Shown here: in pieces, positions 44,759 through 56,134 of the stretch
How positions within the stretch are numbered: the stretch's first letter is position 1
Layout of the letters: each line of letters opens with the position of its first letter
NCBI GenBank assembly: GCA_000750105.3
Contig: JPHH03000050.1
Coordinates: forward strand, 62,001-126,000
Reading direction: 5' to 3'
Origin: Tolypocladium sp. Sup5 PDA-1
Taxonomy: Eukaryota > Ascomycota > Sordariomycetes > Hypocreales > Ophiocordycipitaceae
DNA: 64,000 nt
Translations under genes and position numbers: made by a program
The notes under the pieces: generated by a model
The model's input: only the letters and a program-made list of their open reading frames with translations
What the model was told of the DNA's origin: nothing
Database searches by the model: none

Positions 44759-46715
44759 ATGACGGCGCCGCGTGCACGAGAAAATGCTGCAACTCCGGGT
44801 ACCCGCCCCTGCGAGTCGGAGCCGGGGCGGTCCGCAGAGTCTTCCGACGCTGAGCAGACCAGCTCGAGCATCTTGACGGATGAAAAGGGCCAGATACGGA
44901 TACGAGCGTCTCCAGCGACCGGCCTGGGTGCCGACAGTCCCATCTCGTACCTGTATCTCACCTTCGACACTCCTCTACCCACCCTGCCGGATACCCATCA
45001 AGATGGTGCTGCCCGCGATGGCGTCAAAGTACCGCCGTGCCCCGATCTGAGGCCTTACACATCCCCCCTCAAATGGAGCCCGGCTCGGAAAAACGTCCTC
45101 CTCGCCCTGTCCTGCATCGCGACCTTCCTCACCGCATACACCGCCGGCTGCTACTCACCCCCCGCCGCCATCATGGCCAAGGACCTCGGCACGAGCCGCC
45201 TCGTCGTCCTCGTCGGCATCACCACCTTCTGCCTCGGCTTCGCCTTTGCCCCCATGGCCCTCGCGCCCATCTCCGAGATCTGGGGCCGCTTCCCCGTCTT
45301 CGTCGTCGCGGGCGTCGTCTTCGTCGTCTTCCAGGCCGCCTGCTCGGTGATGCCGCACGTCGGGGGCCTGCTGGCCGCGCGCTTCCTCGTCGGCGCGGGC
45401 GCCTCGGTCTTCAGCGCCGTCGTCGGCGGCGTCATCGCCGACCTGTGGGACAAGCAGGACCGCAACACGCCCATGGCGCTATTCAGCGGCTCGGTGCTGG
45501 CCGGCACGGGGGCCGGGCCGCTGGTCGCCGCGGAGCTGATACAGAGCGTGGGCGACCCGACGCTGGCGTGGAAGTGGGCGTTTTGGCACCAGGTCATCAT
45601 GGACGTGGCGCTAGTGGCCGCCATTTTCTTCTTCTTCAGGGAGAGCCGGGCGTCGGTGCTGCTGACGAGGAAGGCGAGGACCCTCAACAGGTGGTACGGG
45701 GAGCTGGAGGCGCGAGGCGTGTACGGCGTCTGGATATCGGATCCCGCGGCCATGGCCGTCGCGGCGTCGGCGTCCTCGAGCGACTCCGTGCTCGGGCAAG
45801 ACGCTGACGGCGACTCTGGCAACGCCGAGAAGGGTAGCGAGCAGCAGCAGCAGCACGGCCAGCTACGGCGGATCCGATGGGTGGTCAAGGAGGACGAGCA
45901 CCGGCCGCCGGTGGCCAGGATGATGGCGCTGTCCGTCCAGCGGCCGTTCCACCTGCTCTTCACCGAGCCCGTCGTCTTTTGCTTCTCGCTCTGGGCCGCC
46001 TTTTCCTGGGGCGTGCTCTACCTGTCCTTTTCCGTCGTGCCCTTCCTCTACAGCGCGGACCTGGACCGCTCGAGCCGCGTGTATGTGGCCATGATGGTGG
46101 CCGCCGCCGTGGCCACGGCCGTGAGCATCCTGCAGCAGCAGCTCCTCAAGCACCCGCAGTGGAGGCGCCACGAAGACGGGCATCGCTTCCGGTACTCGGA
46201 CTCGCGCTTCTGGGCGCTCATGCGGCGCCGCTTCCCCGCCGAGTCCCCCGAGGCGCGCCTCTACTTCTCGTGCCTCACGGCGCTGCTGCTCCCCGCGGGC
46301 CTCTTCGGCGCGTTCCTGTGCCCGCGCACCATGGACGGCTACGCCGAGGCCGTGGGGCTGGGCTTCGCCACCTGGGGCATCTACAGCGTGTACCTCGCCA
46401 CCTTCAACTACCTCGCCGACGCGTACCACGTGTACGCCTCGTCGGCGCTCGCGGCGCAGAGCTTCTGCCGCAATGTACTGGGGGGCGGGTTCCCGCTGCT
46501 CACGGGCATCATGTTTGCGAACCTGGGCCTGCGCGGCGCGGGGGGGCTGTTGGGCGGGATCGCGATGGCGTTGACGGCGATTCCGTGGGTGTTGGTGTTT
46601 TGGGGGCCCAGGATCCGGGCGAGGAGCAAGTTTGCCACTGTGAGTCGATGAAGCAGTCCTGGAGTCTTGCGGTGAGTTGTGTGCTAACGTTTGGGAATAG
46701 TCGCTACAGCAATAA
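44759..46715 (+). CDS. MFS transporter, DHA1-like (drug/polyamine type)
   Basis: Exons 44759-46639 and 46701-46715 give 631 residues. The 61-nt intron (GTGAGT...GAATAG, branch CTAAC) leads to a last exon of only 15 nt (SLQQ-stop). Without splicing the protein would end VSR. A cytosolic N-terminus of about 110 residues is followed by LLALSCIATFLTAYTAGCYS and about 12 predicted helices. The loop SEIWGRFPVF matches MFS motif A, and GSVLAGTGAGPLVA is the antiporter motif C region. A polar Ser/Asp/Gln-rich loop of about 60 residues joins the two halves. Known: such fungal transporters export drugs, polyamines or metabolites; the specific substrate cannot be told. No biosynthetic genes accompany it. 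Confidence 0.85.
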
Positions 46716-47013
46716 ATGAGACATGTGACATGAGGATGGAGAAAGACGTTGCAGGGAGTCAACTTGAGGAACATGGAAAGACAACGTTGGAAAGGGGCAG
46801 CTGAGTTGAAGGCTTGGAGAGTCACGGGGAGCATAGACAAACAGACAGTGGATGATGGTAGAAAAGCGTTCTTTTTCGACACGCATTCCATCTTGATTTC
46901 TACTGTATATAGCGAGCGAGCCATTACTTTCAAGCACGGCCTGCAGCAAGGTTTCATAGCAAGGTGAAGCCGCACAGCCATTATGCTTCAAGGTTTCGAT
47001 ACACCGTTCCCTT
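46716..47013. other. Intergenic between convergent genes
   Basis: 3' flanks of the MFS gene and the conserved unknown gene; nothing seen. Confidence 0.5.
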
Positions 47014-48674
47014 TCAACGCCCCTCTCTGCCCTTGCCGTACGTTTCCCTCAGCCGCTGAAACATTTTCTTCTCTGCCGCTAAAGTGGTCTGCTCCGGCTT
47101 CCCTGCCGCGGTCGGGTTATCGCCGCCATCAGCGGACTTGTCCCCCTTCGCCGCGCTCGACCTCGCCGTGTGAACGGCCGTCTTCCCTCCATGAACCGCA
47201 GGGCCTCTCGGGAGGTACGTCGCCCCCCGGGGACCGACCACCGGCGGCGGCGGCACAAACGGCCCTCTTCCTGCGTTTCCCGCCCCTTTCCCGTCGTCCA
47301 GGACGATGCGCCCCTGTCCCACGTCGACGTACGCCGTCTGGCCCGGCAGCGAGGGCCACGCCGTCGACGGCGCGACGCGGTAGCCGTGGCCCCGCGCGGG
47401 AGCGCTGCGCGCCTGCGGGAATAGTGTGGTGATGAATTGGTGCGTGTACGCGTCGCTGAAGCCGCACATGCGCAGGGCGTCGACGCGGCCGCGGAGCCGG
47501 GCGAGGTGGTTGCACAGGAGGAGGTGCGCGTCGGGGCAGTACTGCTGCTGGCCGTCTGACGAAAAGGACGAGTTTACTGCTGTGCCCTGGGTGTTTTGGC
47601 TGCCGGCGCTGGTGGATAGCTTGCGCATTGCGTTGACGACTTCCCAGTCGATGGCGTCGATGGAGGCCTGGCGGCTGTCCTTTGTGTCGGCCGGCAAGGT
47701 AAGGGTGTCGGGCGACGTGACCGGAGTCTGGACCGAGCGGGACGGCGATGTACTCGCCTTTTCGTCTGCCGAAGACGCCGTCTTGATGGAGTGTTGGCTC
47801 TGGACGCTGCACGAGCTGGCACGGCTGGTCTTTACATGCACGACTGTGGAACCGACACTCCCCGTCGACTCAATCGACTTGCGCTGCTCGCTCCTCGCGC
47901 CGTAGAAGCGCCGACACAGCAGGACAAGGCTCCTGAGCGGCACGTCCCTGTCCCTCTCCATCTGCGCGTCGCCAAAGCCACGTAGCAAGGCCCCGAGGCC
48001 CCCCAGCCCCGGCGCCAGCCCCGTCGCCGACGCCGCGGGCCCGAGCCCGAGCCGCGTGCAGTCGACCTCGACGACGACGCCGCGCATGTACGCGCCGTAC
48101 TTGTTGAGCCACGTCGTCGCCAGCGGGCTGAGCCGCGGGCCGACGTAGGGCGAGAAGGTGACGTGGAAGACGTGCTCGGAGAGGAGCGCGAGCATCACGT
48201 CCGCGTAGAGGGACGGGCAGGCGAGCAGGCACGGCGCCAGCGGGAGGAGGACGTCGCCCAGGGGCGTGAGGTCGGACGCGCCCCAGCAGTCGCGGTTGAA
48301 GCCGCGGCGGTTCAGGCTGACGGGTTTGGCGGTGCCGTGCCTGCGGACGATGCACTGGCCGATCCTGAACCTGACGCCCGCGGGCAGCCGAGAGAGCGGG
48401 TTTTCGCGTTCGACGCTGCGACGGCTGCGATCTGACGTGAACCTAGCGAGGTTCTTTTCAAAGTCCGCCGCCGGCGTCGTCTTGTTGCGCCGCGCGTCGC
48501 CGTGCTTGTACCTGTGATAGACGACGTCCACGGTGCGCTCCCACGGCGGGAGGTCCGGCCGCGGCGCCGTCTCCTTTCCCTGCACGACGGGCAACGAGAT
48601 GGGGTCCCTGGAGCGGGTTTCCGCAGAGGAGATTCGCGCCGTGGCGGCGCCCTGCCGGCGTCTGCTCTCCATCA

Positions 48675-48675
<1 letters not shown>
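47014..48675 (-). CDS. Conserved-looking fungal protein of unknown function
   Basis: The open frame on the minus strand continues upstream to an ATG at 48867. I prefer 48675 (MMESRRRQGAATAR), because the extra 64 residues are low-complexity and end in a CAG-repeat-encoded polyalanine. The protein is about 553 residues without introns. The ordered part is roughly from PPWERTVDVVYHRYKHGDAR through LPAGVRFRIGQCIVRRHG, CPSLYADVMLALLSEHVFHV and TWLNKYGAYMRGVVVEVDCT. A second ordered block is DAHLLLCNHLARLRGRVDAL. A Ser/Thr-rich linker lies between them and a basic disordered tail follows. The spacing of hydrophobic residues and the intact long frame support a real protein. I do not recognise a domain, and no signal peptide or membrane helix is seen. 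Confidence 0.7.
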
Positions 48676-48705
<30 letters not shown>

Positions 48706-49561
48706 GCCGGCGTCGGGGCTCGGGCTCCGCCGCACCAGAAGAAGTCGCACTAGAAGAAGGTGTTTAGAAAACGGGGGTGCTTTGAGGAGATAGAGATGGG
48801 TGGCTGCTGCTGGGTGGACGTGTTTACGGTCGAGGATGGATCCAGCATGCTGTGCGGGCTGTTGCATGGCAACGGGTGCCGCTGGACAACGGGATCCTCC
48901 ACCGCCTGCTTCTTTCTCCCGCTTCTGCCCTGTTCGAAAGGAGTTGTAGCGATGAAGGATATTTTCGAGAAGCTTAGGAAAGAAGAAGTTGCGTCAAGGT
49001 TGTGTTGAGCTGTGAGCAGCCGGCGGCCGTCGGCGCTGCAGGCCGGTCACCTGGATGCGACGCATGTGCCTCATGACACCACCACTTTGGGCTTCAACGT
49101 TTTCGTGACACTCACAGCCGGCGGCCACCTGCGAGCTCGCCCCGGCGTCTCACAGCCGGCTTGGTTCGCGACAAGGCAAGCAGAGGCCAAGTCCATCACG
49201 TACGACGCGCGTAGGCTTTGTTCAATCACGCATTTAGGTGGCACGTGTGTTGGCTGGGCGGGTTGGGCCATTATGCATCGCGTAAATTCCACGCTCCATA
49301 TCGGACGCGAGCTATCCTGGATGACCCGTCTCTTCTCTTATCCGGTCCGGTATTGACGCGTCGTGCCACCAATTTGGGAAGAACTGTGCGCCGTCGGAGG
49401 AGTGTGCTGTCCCTCTATGCCCGTCTCGTCGTCTGTTGGCGGCTCGTCGTGTCTTGGGCACAGACACGCCAAGATCCCCCCGACCGGTCAGTCGCTCGCA
49501 TCCAGCCGGTCAAGTATTGAGCCCGAATCTGTTTGCCGATGTACATGCGTCTAAGCGGGGG
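48676..49561. other. Intergenic, with (CTG)n run
   Basis: This holds the upstream region of the conserved unknown gene. A CTG/CAG repeat at about 48677-48704 may be 5' leader or coding, depending on the start. The rest has no supported gene. Confidence 0.5.
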
Positions 49562-50297
49562 TTACTTTGACTTGGCCTTTTCCGCCTGGGCCTGCTCGTA
49601 GATCCAATCGTTCAAGCCATTCTTATTCCTGCGCCGCGTTAGCAGACCTGTCAAGTGACAGCTGGATTGAAGCTGTTGACGCACCTGGCAATCTCGATGG
49701 CGTAAAACTGCATCCGGGGAACTGCAAGAGTCAGATCACTTTGCCCAACATCAGGCCGCGCGGGGCTGTCTCACCAAAGATGGTCGTGTCCTCGTCGTAC
49801 TCGACCTTGGCGCTGTTCCGAACCATGGTCCCAAAGTTGTAGTCGTCAATCTTCTTCTCGTAGGCCATCATGAACGCCCTCCACCGCTCCTTGCCCCCCT
49901 TGCTCTTCATCTCGTCCTCGTTGATGGTCGCGGCCGGGTTGAACTCGGGAAAGGCCTCCTTGAGGTGGTCGTAGATGTCCTCATCCATCTTGGTCAGCCG
50001 CAGGGTAGAACCCTTGACCTTTTCGAGGATGGACCAATATGTCTGCATGTGCTGGACGACTGGTGGGAGTCAGCTACGGCATACCCGAACAGTGGGTGGA
50101 CGGGGCGTGTAGAGGCGAACCTTTGACGGCAAACTGCTTCTCCATCTGTGCAAAGTCGAGTCGTCAGCGTTTGAACCGATACCTTGCCGCTACATGCCAT
50201 CAGCAGGAACTCGACGCACCTCTTCCATGTTGATGGCCTCCTCGGCGTCGAAGTCCTTGGGCACGGGGCCCGTCGACATGCTCTCCATGGGATCCAT
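49562..50297 (-). CDS. PBDC1: PBDC1-family protein (yeast YPL225W homologue)
   Basis: Five exons on the minus strand, 50297-50220, 50145-50121, 50059-49775, 49721-49685 and 49628-49562, give 163 residues. All joins keep the frame: INMEE-MEKQFAVK-VVQHMQTYW, TTIF-VPRMQFYAIEIA, then R-NKNGLNDWIYEQA. Recognisable family features are VVQHMQTYWSILEKVKGSTL, LTKMDEDIYDHLKEAFPEF, ERWRAFMMAYEKKIDDYNFG and the NKNGLNDWIYE end. Known: small soluble proteins conserved in eukaryotes; the yeast member has been described as a ribosome-associated chaperone for eEF1A. Exon 2 is 25 nt and exon 4 is 37 nt, and there are two alternative acceptors before exon 5 (the GCGCAG one, with CTAAC branch, is in frame). It is divergent from STE6. 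Confidence 0.9.
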
Positions 50298-50781
50298 GAT
50301 GCTGGTGCTGGGTGGCAGATGCCGCTGTATTGTACTGTATCGCGTCGTGTATATCTCGACGTCTCTCGTCAGGCGGATGCTGTGCTGTGGTAGCTGTATG
50401 AAGAGGTGAAGAAGATGAAGTCGCAAAACCTTGAACGACGTGGGGCAAATCTGAGCTCCAGGTTGGAATGGAGGGGCAGATCGTAGGGCGGGTGGATGAC
50501 GATTAACATCAAATTCGCTACAGTGCCTGCGCCGAGAATGACTGTGCTTGGGCACTGTGAAGCTTCCAGAAGCCACTCCACTTCCATGGATGCCTCGAGT
50601 CGCTTCTCCCACGCCCGTTTTCATGTTTGCTCTTGCGAATTGGCCTCCACCATCAACGGCACGCATAGTACGCCTTACTTCCGCAGTATTCTTTTGCCTT
50701 TTGACTGTCTCCGGTTCTTCCCCAACTGTCAACGCGTTGCGGCGGTCCTGGAATGGACACCGACGGAGCATCGAGCCAAGT

Positions 50782-50900
50782 GGCTCGTGAGATGAGGGCT
50801 CGTGAGATGAGGGCTCGTGAGATGATGGCTCGTGAGATGAGGGCTCGTGAGATGAGGGCTCGTGAATGAGGGCTCGCGAGTTGAGGGCTCGTGGGATGAG
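50782..50900. repeat. 15-bp tandem repeat, eight copies
   Basis: The unit GGCTCGTGAGATGAG starts at 50782, 50797, 50812, 50827, 50842, 50857, 50871 and 50886. The sixth copy has a one-base deletion and the last two have substitutions. Confidence 0.97.
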
Positions 50901-51222
50901 AGGCTCACCCACGCGCTCAAGTGCGCCATGGGATATGACTTGAGAGTGTCACGTTCCACAGTTATTCAGCTTTCCTTTCTTCTTTAATGCCTCCCTCCCT
51001 TGCAGCTGGCATTCAGAAAGCTGGTGCCTTGCCTCGGCGTCAGTGCGCAGACAATACGCTCGCCCTTGGGGACAATGCAACGAGGCCACCACCACAATGC
51101 TTTGCACTACAATCAGACCACCCGCGCAGCTCCGTATCGTCGTCCGTGTACTGGCATTTGCGCAAGCACTCCCCCGGACGCCCGTTCTTCACCATGATGA
51201 TGGCTGCGTCTCTCGCACTCCA

Positions 51223-51238
51223 CCCCCCCCCCCCCCCC
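51223..51238. repeat. C16 homopolymer
   Basis: Sixteen consecutive C about 100 bp upstream of the STE6 start; likely length-variable and error-prone in sequencing. Confidence 0.9.
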
Positions 51239-51335
51239 AGCATCATGGCTTGCGCCACCCGCTTCTTTCTTCTCAGCCATGGCAAGCTCACCGGTCGGGT
51301 GAAGACACTCTGCAATCCTCTCATCTCACGAAGGA

Positions 51336-54300
51336 ATGATATCTGAGTCTGGGGCAACGACGGTTGCGCCATCTGCGATGGAGGCGTCAAGTGTCATCGA
51401 TCTCGGCTCAACATCTCGCGGCGCCGAGCCTACGCAGCATCACCAACCGAGGCCTTCCTGGAGAAGCCTCTTTGCCTTTACCAAGCGGTCCCATGCCGGA
51501 GTCCTCTCCGCCGCAGTGGTGGCTTCCGCCGTGACTGCGGCCCTCAGAACCGTCCTGGCCATCTTTCTGGGCCGAATATTCGACGTCATCGCCGAGTTTG
51601 GAAACGGAACTCGGACCGGCGACAGCGCTTTGGACGACGTCTCGAAATTGTGCCTGGTGTTAATCGGCCTCGGTTTCGGTAATTGGCTGGCCAATACGGC
51701 CTTTCTCTCGCTATGGATCGCCTTTGGGGAGCTGCAAGCCGACAGCGCCCGCAATGACATCTTCAACAGCTTGCTTGCCAGAGACCTGGCCTGGTTCGAT
51801 ACCCTGAACCAAGGCATATCCAGCCTCCTCGTGAGAATCCAGACGTATGACATCCACCCTTCTCCTGCTCATCTCATTCGCTGACAATTTGTGCCATAGG
51901 CAAACACGGGAGCTTCAACTCGCGACCTCTCAAGTCTTCGGCTTCCTCGTCTGCGACGCCGCCACTTCCCTCGCCTCCCTCGCCATAGCCCTATACTACA
52001 CCTGGAAGATGACCCTGGTGCTGCTCGCGACGCTGCCAGTTTCCATCATTGCCCTATCCCTTGCGACCCGACGACTAGAACCCGCCATTCAAATGCAAAA
52101 GGCATATTTGGAGACGACTTCCAAGCTCACAACTGCGTCCATAACCGCCATCGACATCGTCAGGGTGTTCAACGGATTAGACAACGAACTGCAGCAGTAT
52201 TGCCACGCAATCAAATTGGCGGCAAGGTACTACCTGGTACAGGCCCAGTGCAGCTCGACCCAGGTGGGCTACATCGCCTTTTGGGTCATCTCCATGTTTA
52301 TCGTGGGGTTCTGGTACGGCATTGTCCTTGTCGAGGACGGGCTGCCGCCTGGTCACGTCTTGACCACCTTCTATGCAACGTTGGCTGCCTTTCAGGGCAT
52401 TGAAGCGTTGGTCCCGCATTGGCTTGTGCTTTCCAAGGGCAAGATCGCAGGCAGCTTCTTGTCGAGCATAGCAAGGTCAGGGCCTCCAGGGTCAGAGACA
52501 ACCGGCAGCGGAATCCACGGCACTGTTCGACTTGAACATTGTGTTGGGGACGTCCAACTAACAAAAGTATGTGTTTCCCCTGTCTCTCTACTGTGACCCG
52601 GATGGGCTAATTCCCCTTAGGTGAGCTTCGCATACTCTTCGAATCCGACCAAGAAAGTTCTCGACGCGTCGTCTTTCAACTTCCCAGCGGGCCAAACCAC
52701 CTTTGTCGTCGGAAAAAGTGGCTCCGGGAAGAGCACCGTCGGCAACCTCGTCGCCAACTTGTACAAGCCGCTCACTGGGGAAATCTTGCTCGACGGGCAC
52801 CCCTTCGGTATGTTCAACAGCAAGAGTATTCGGGAGAAAATCACCCTGATCCAGCAAACAAACGTCCTGTTTAACGATACCTTCTTCAATAATGTTGCGA
52901 TTGGACATTCGGCCCCTGAAAAAGCCACCCTTGAAGAAGTCTTCGAGGCCTGCCAGTTTGCCCTCCTGCAGTCAACGCTCGCCGACCTCCCGGAGGGCCT
53001 GGACACTCAGATTGGGGTTGGAGGTCACGGATTGAGCGGAGGGCAGAGACAGAGGATTGCCCTGGCACGAGCGCGGCTGAGGGATCCGACGGTGCTCATT
53101 CTCGACGAAATCACCAGCGGCCTTGATCAAGTGAGTCGGGCATTGGTGATGGACGCCATCAGAGAATGGCGAAGGGACAAGACGACCATTATCATCACGC
53201 ACGACACGTCCAACATAGGCGACAGCGAATACGTTTATGTCATGGACAACGGTACCGTGGTTCAGGAAGGATTCAGACGCGACCTTGCTGGGCCTCTCGA
53301 CGGCACCTTTACGGCTCTAGCAAATTCTCCGTCAATCGAGTCTTTCGAATGCCACAACGCTACCGAGTACTCGACCTCATCAGACACAGATGTGGATACC
53401 ATGCCCTCTCGAAGAGTATCCGTGTCACAGGCCATTTGCGACGAATTGGAGAGCAATGCAGTTCACCACAGCCGGTCAGGGCTGCCGCAGCGGATATCTC
53501 TTGGCATCGGCACGGCTTGCGCTTGGAGAATGCGAGCCGAGGAGATATGGGTGCGCCGCACGTCCGCAGACAGGCCCATTGCAGGAACGAGAATGACTAC
53601 GTACCTGGAAGGCGAAAAAAATCGGTTCTCGGCATTTATCGACAGCCAGTTTTCTCGGCCGGATGGGTTTGAGTCGGAGGACGAGGGGACGAGATACCTG
53701 CCGTCGACGATATTAGAAGAGGCCGACGTGACAGAGGTCGGCGGATCGAGAGCATCCACGGAGGGCAATCTCAGCTTCATATTCGGGGCCGCTGAGCGCC
53801 GGGAAAACATCCCAGGCTTGCGTCTGGCGAGCTCGAGGGACGTGTTGGAGGCCCTGGAACCCACACCCGCCGTGTCCACGGCTGTGAAGCCGGCTGGGAA
53901 GCCCTCTCTTCTGTCGACTTTAAAGACGGTTTGGCCAGCGCTCGGGCCGTTGGACAGGCTGACTCTCATCCTCGGACTGGTGACCTGCCTCGTTGGGGCT
54001 GCGTCAACGCCTGCCTTTGCGTACTGCCTGGCGCAGCTCCTCGGCGCCATGTGGTCGTCTGGCGACAAGGTTGCCGAGGGAAGGAAATGGGCGCTCTACC
54101 TCGTCGGGGTCGCGATTATCGATGGCCTATGCACGGGCGGCGAGCGGTACCTCCTGGAGAGGGTCGGCCAAGCCTGGGTCGACAACATCAGGGTCGAAGC
54201 GCTCAGGAGGATTCTGCAACAGCCCAAGCCCTGGTTCGACAAGAAGAGCCACTCGCCCGGCCGCATCAGCGAGTGCCTCGAGAGAAACGCCGAAGAGATG

Positions 54301-55758
54301 CGCAACATCGTCGGGCGGTTCGTTCCCATCGTCACCTCCGTCATCGGCATCGTCTCGATATCCGTCCTCTGGGCGCTCGCCGTGTCGTGGAAGCTGACGC
54401 TGGTGACGCTGGCGCCCTTGCCCGTCGTCATGGGCGCGATCAAGGGGTACGCGGCCGTGAGCAGCAAGTGGGAGGGGAGGTGCAACGAGGGCGCGCAGGA
54501 CTCCAGCGCGGTGGCGACGGAGATTTTTCTCAACATCCGGGTCGTTCGCGCGTTGGCGCTGGAGGAGCGCTTCGGGCGCAAGTATCGCGAGTCGACGGAG
54601 CAGACGTTTGGCATGGGCCTCAGGCGTGCGGGATGCACGAGCTGGCTCTACGGCCTGTACCAGTCCATGAGCTACGCCCTCACGGCGCTGGTGTTTTACT
54701 ACGGCATGGTCCTGCTGGCCGGGGACAGGAGCATCAACGTCACGGACGTGCTGCAGGTCGTGAACCTGCTGCTCTTCGCCATCGGCACCTCGTCCGACAT
54801 CCTCAGCGGCATCCCGCAGCTCACCATGGCGCAGGCCACGGCCGCACAGCTCCTGGGCTACGGCAACCTGCCGTTGGAGCATCACGACCATCAGGAGCGC
54901 TGGTCGAGGAAGCTGCACAGCCCGCTGCCCGTGCGAATGCACGAATTGGCCTTCGCCTACCCCCGTCGTGCCGGCGACATGGTCCTCCGGGGCATCTCGC
55001 TGGACATTGCGCCGGGAGAGTGCACCGCCGTTGTCGGCCGCTCAGGCTGCGGCAAGTCGACGCTCGTCTCCCTCCTCCTCGGCCTATACGAACCCTCCAA
55101 TCTTCCAGACACCGAGGCGTGCGCGCCGCTCACCTTTTCCAACGCCTCCCCGTCCGACGTCGACATGCACCATCTCCGCTCCACGATGGCCTACGTGCCG
55201 CAGACGCCGTTTCTCTTCCCCGCGAGCGTCGCCGAGAACATTGCCTACGGCCTCGCGCCGGACTCGCCGCACCGCCACGCCGAGAGCATCACGCTGGCCG
55301 CCCAGGCAGCCGGCCTGCACGACTTCATCGCCTCCCTGCCGCAGGGGTACGACACCATCGTCGGAGACGGCGGCCAGGCCCTCTCCGGCGGCCAGGCCCA
55401 GCGCCTCAGCATCGCGCGCGCCCTCGTCCGCCGCCCGCGGCTCCTCGTCCTCGACGAGCCCACCAGCGCCCTCGACCCCAGAAACGCCGCCACCATCCGC
55501 CAGACCATCCGCGAGCTCGCGCACCGCTCGCGGCTCGGGGACGGCGCCGTGGCCATCGTGCTCGTCACGCACTGCAGCGAGATGATGCAGGTGGCCGACA
55601 GGATCGTCGTGCTGGACCACGGCGTCAAGGTCCAGGAAGGGCCCTACCGCGAGCTCGCGCAGGCGAGGGGGCCGTTTCGCCAGCTCATCGGCGGGGGGGC
55701 GTGGATGGATGGAGAGGACGCATCGGATGGGGTGAGCACCCAGACAACAATCTATTGA
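51336..55758 (+). CDS. STE6: Full-length ABC-B transporter, Ste6-type pheromone exporter
   Basis: Exons 51336-51844, 51900-52566 and 52621-55758 give 1437 residues. The introns (55 and 54 nt) join RIQT to QTRELQLATS and VQLTK to VSFAYSS. Layout is TMD1-NBD1-linker-TMD2-NBD2. NBD1 has Walker A GKSGSGKST (423-431), signature LSGGQRQR and Walker B LILDEITSGLD. NBD2 has Walker A GRSGCGKST (about 1199), signature LSGGQAQR and Walker B LVLDEPTSALD. Both have the H-loop histidine (IITHD, LVTHC). The Ser/Glu-rich linker between NBD1 and TMD2 is about 220 residues. The combination of two intact halves, this linker and segments such as SLATRRLEPAIQMQKAYLE fits the fungal Ste6 group, which exports the farnesylated a-type pheromone. 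Another ABC-B (multidrug) role cannot be excluded. An alternative start is Met at 51378. Confidence 0.85.
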
Positions 55759-56134
55759 GACTTTTCTCAAGGCCGAGAGGAAACGCTAGGCGCGGGAGCC
55801 AGCGCGTACATTTCGACGGCATAACGATTGAGATAGTTGGCATACACGAGTTGCATAGCATTTGGTTTCACGGCCAATTAATGACGATGATGATGATGGT
55901 GATAATGGCTTCACAAAACGCAAGACTGAATCACGCCCATGACGGCCCGAAATGGTAGCAGAAACAAAAGTACATGTAATTAGGTATCTCTATATGTGAT
56001 TTGAGAAACAAGTTTCATGCAGTCGTGAAAAGGCCCTATCGCGGTACAGGTTTTTCCTCCGTCTGCCTTGTCCGGCCGTCTTGGGCCATTGTTTGCGTGT
56101 CTATCCTCTCGCAGTCTTTTGATGCTCTTTCAAA
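55759..56134. other. Intergenic between convergent STE6 and PMC1
   Basis: 3' flanks with a short GATGAT run; nothing else recognised. Confidence 0.55.

Larger units (their letters stand above)
50298..51335. other. Divergent promoter region of PBDC1 and STE6
   Basis: Contains the 15-bp tandem repeat and the C16 run listed separately. No gene supported. Confidence 0.55.

Noticed and set aside
44759..46715. A biosynthetic cluster around the MFS transporter
   Set aside because: Neighbours are a surface protein, a conserved unknown and PBDC1; no synthetase, oxidase set or regulator.
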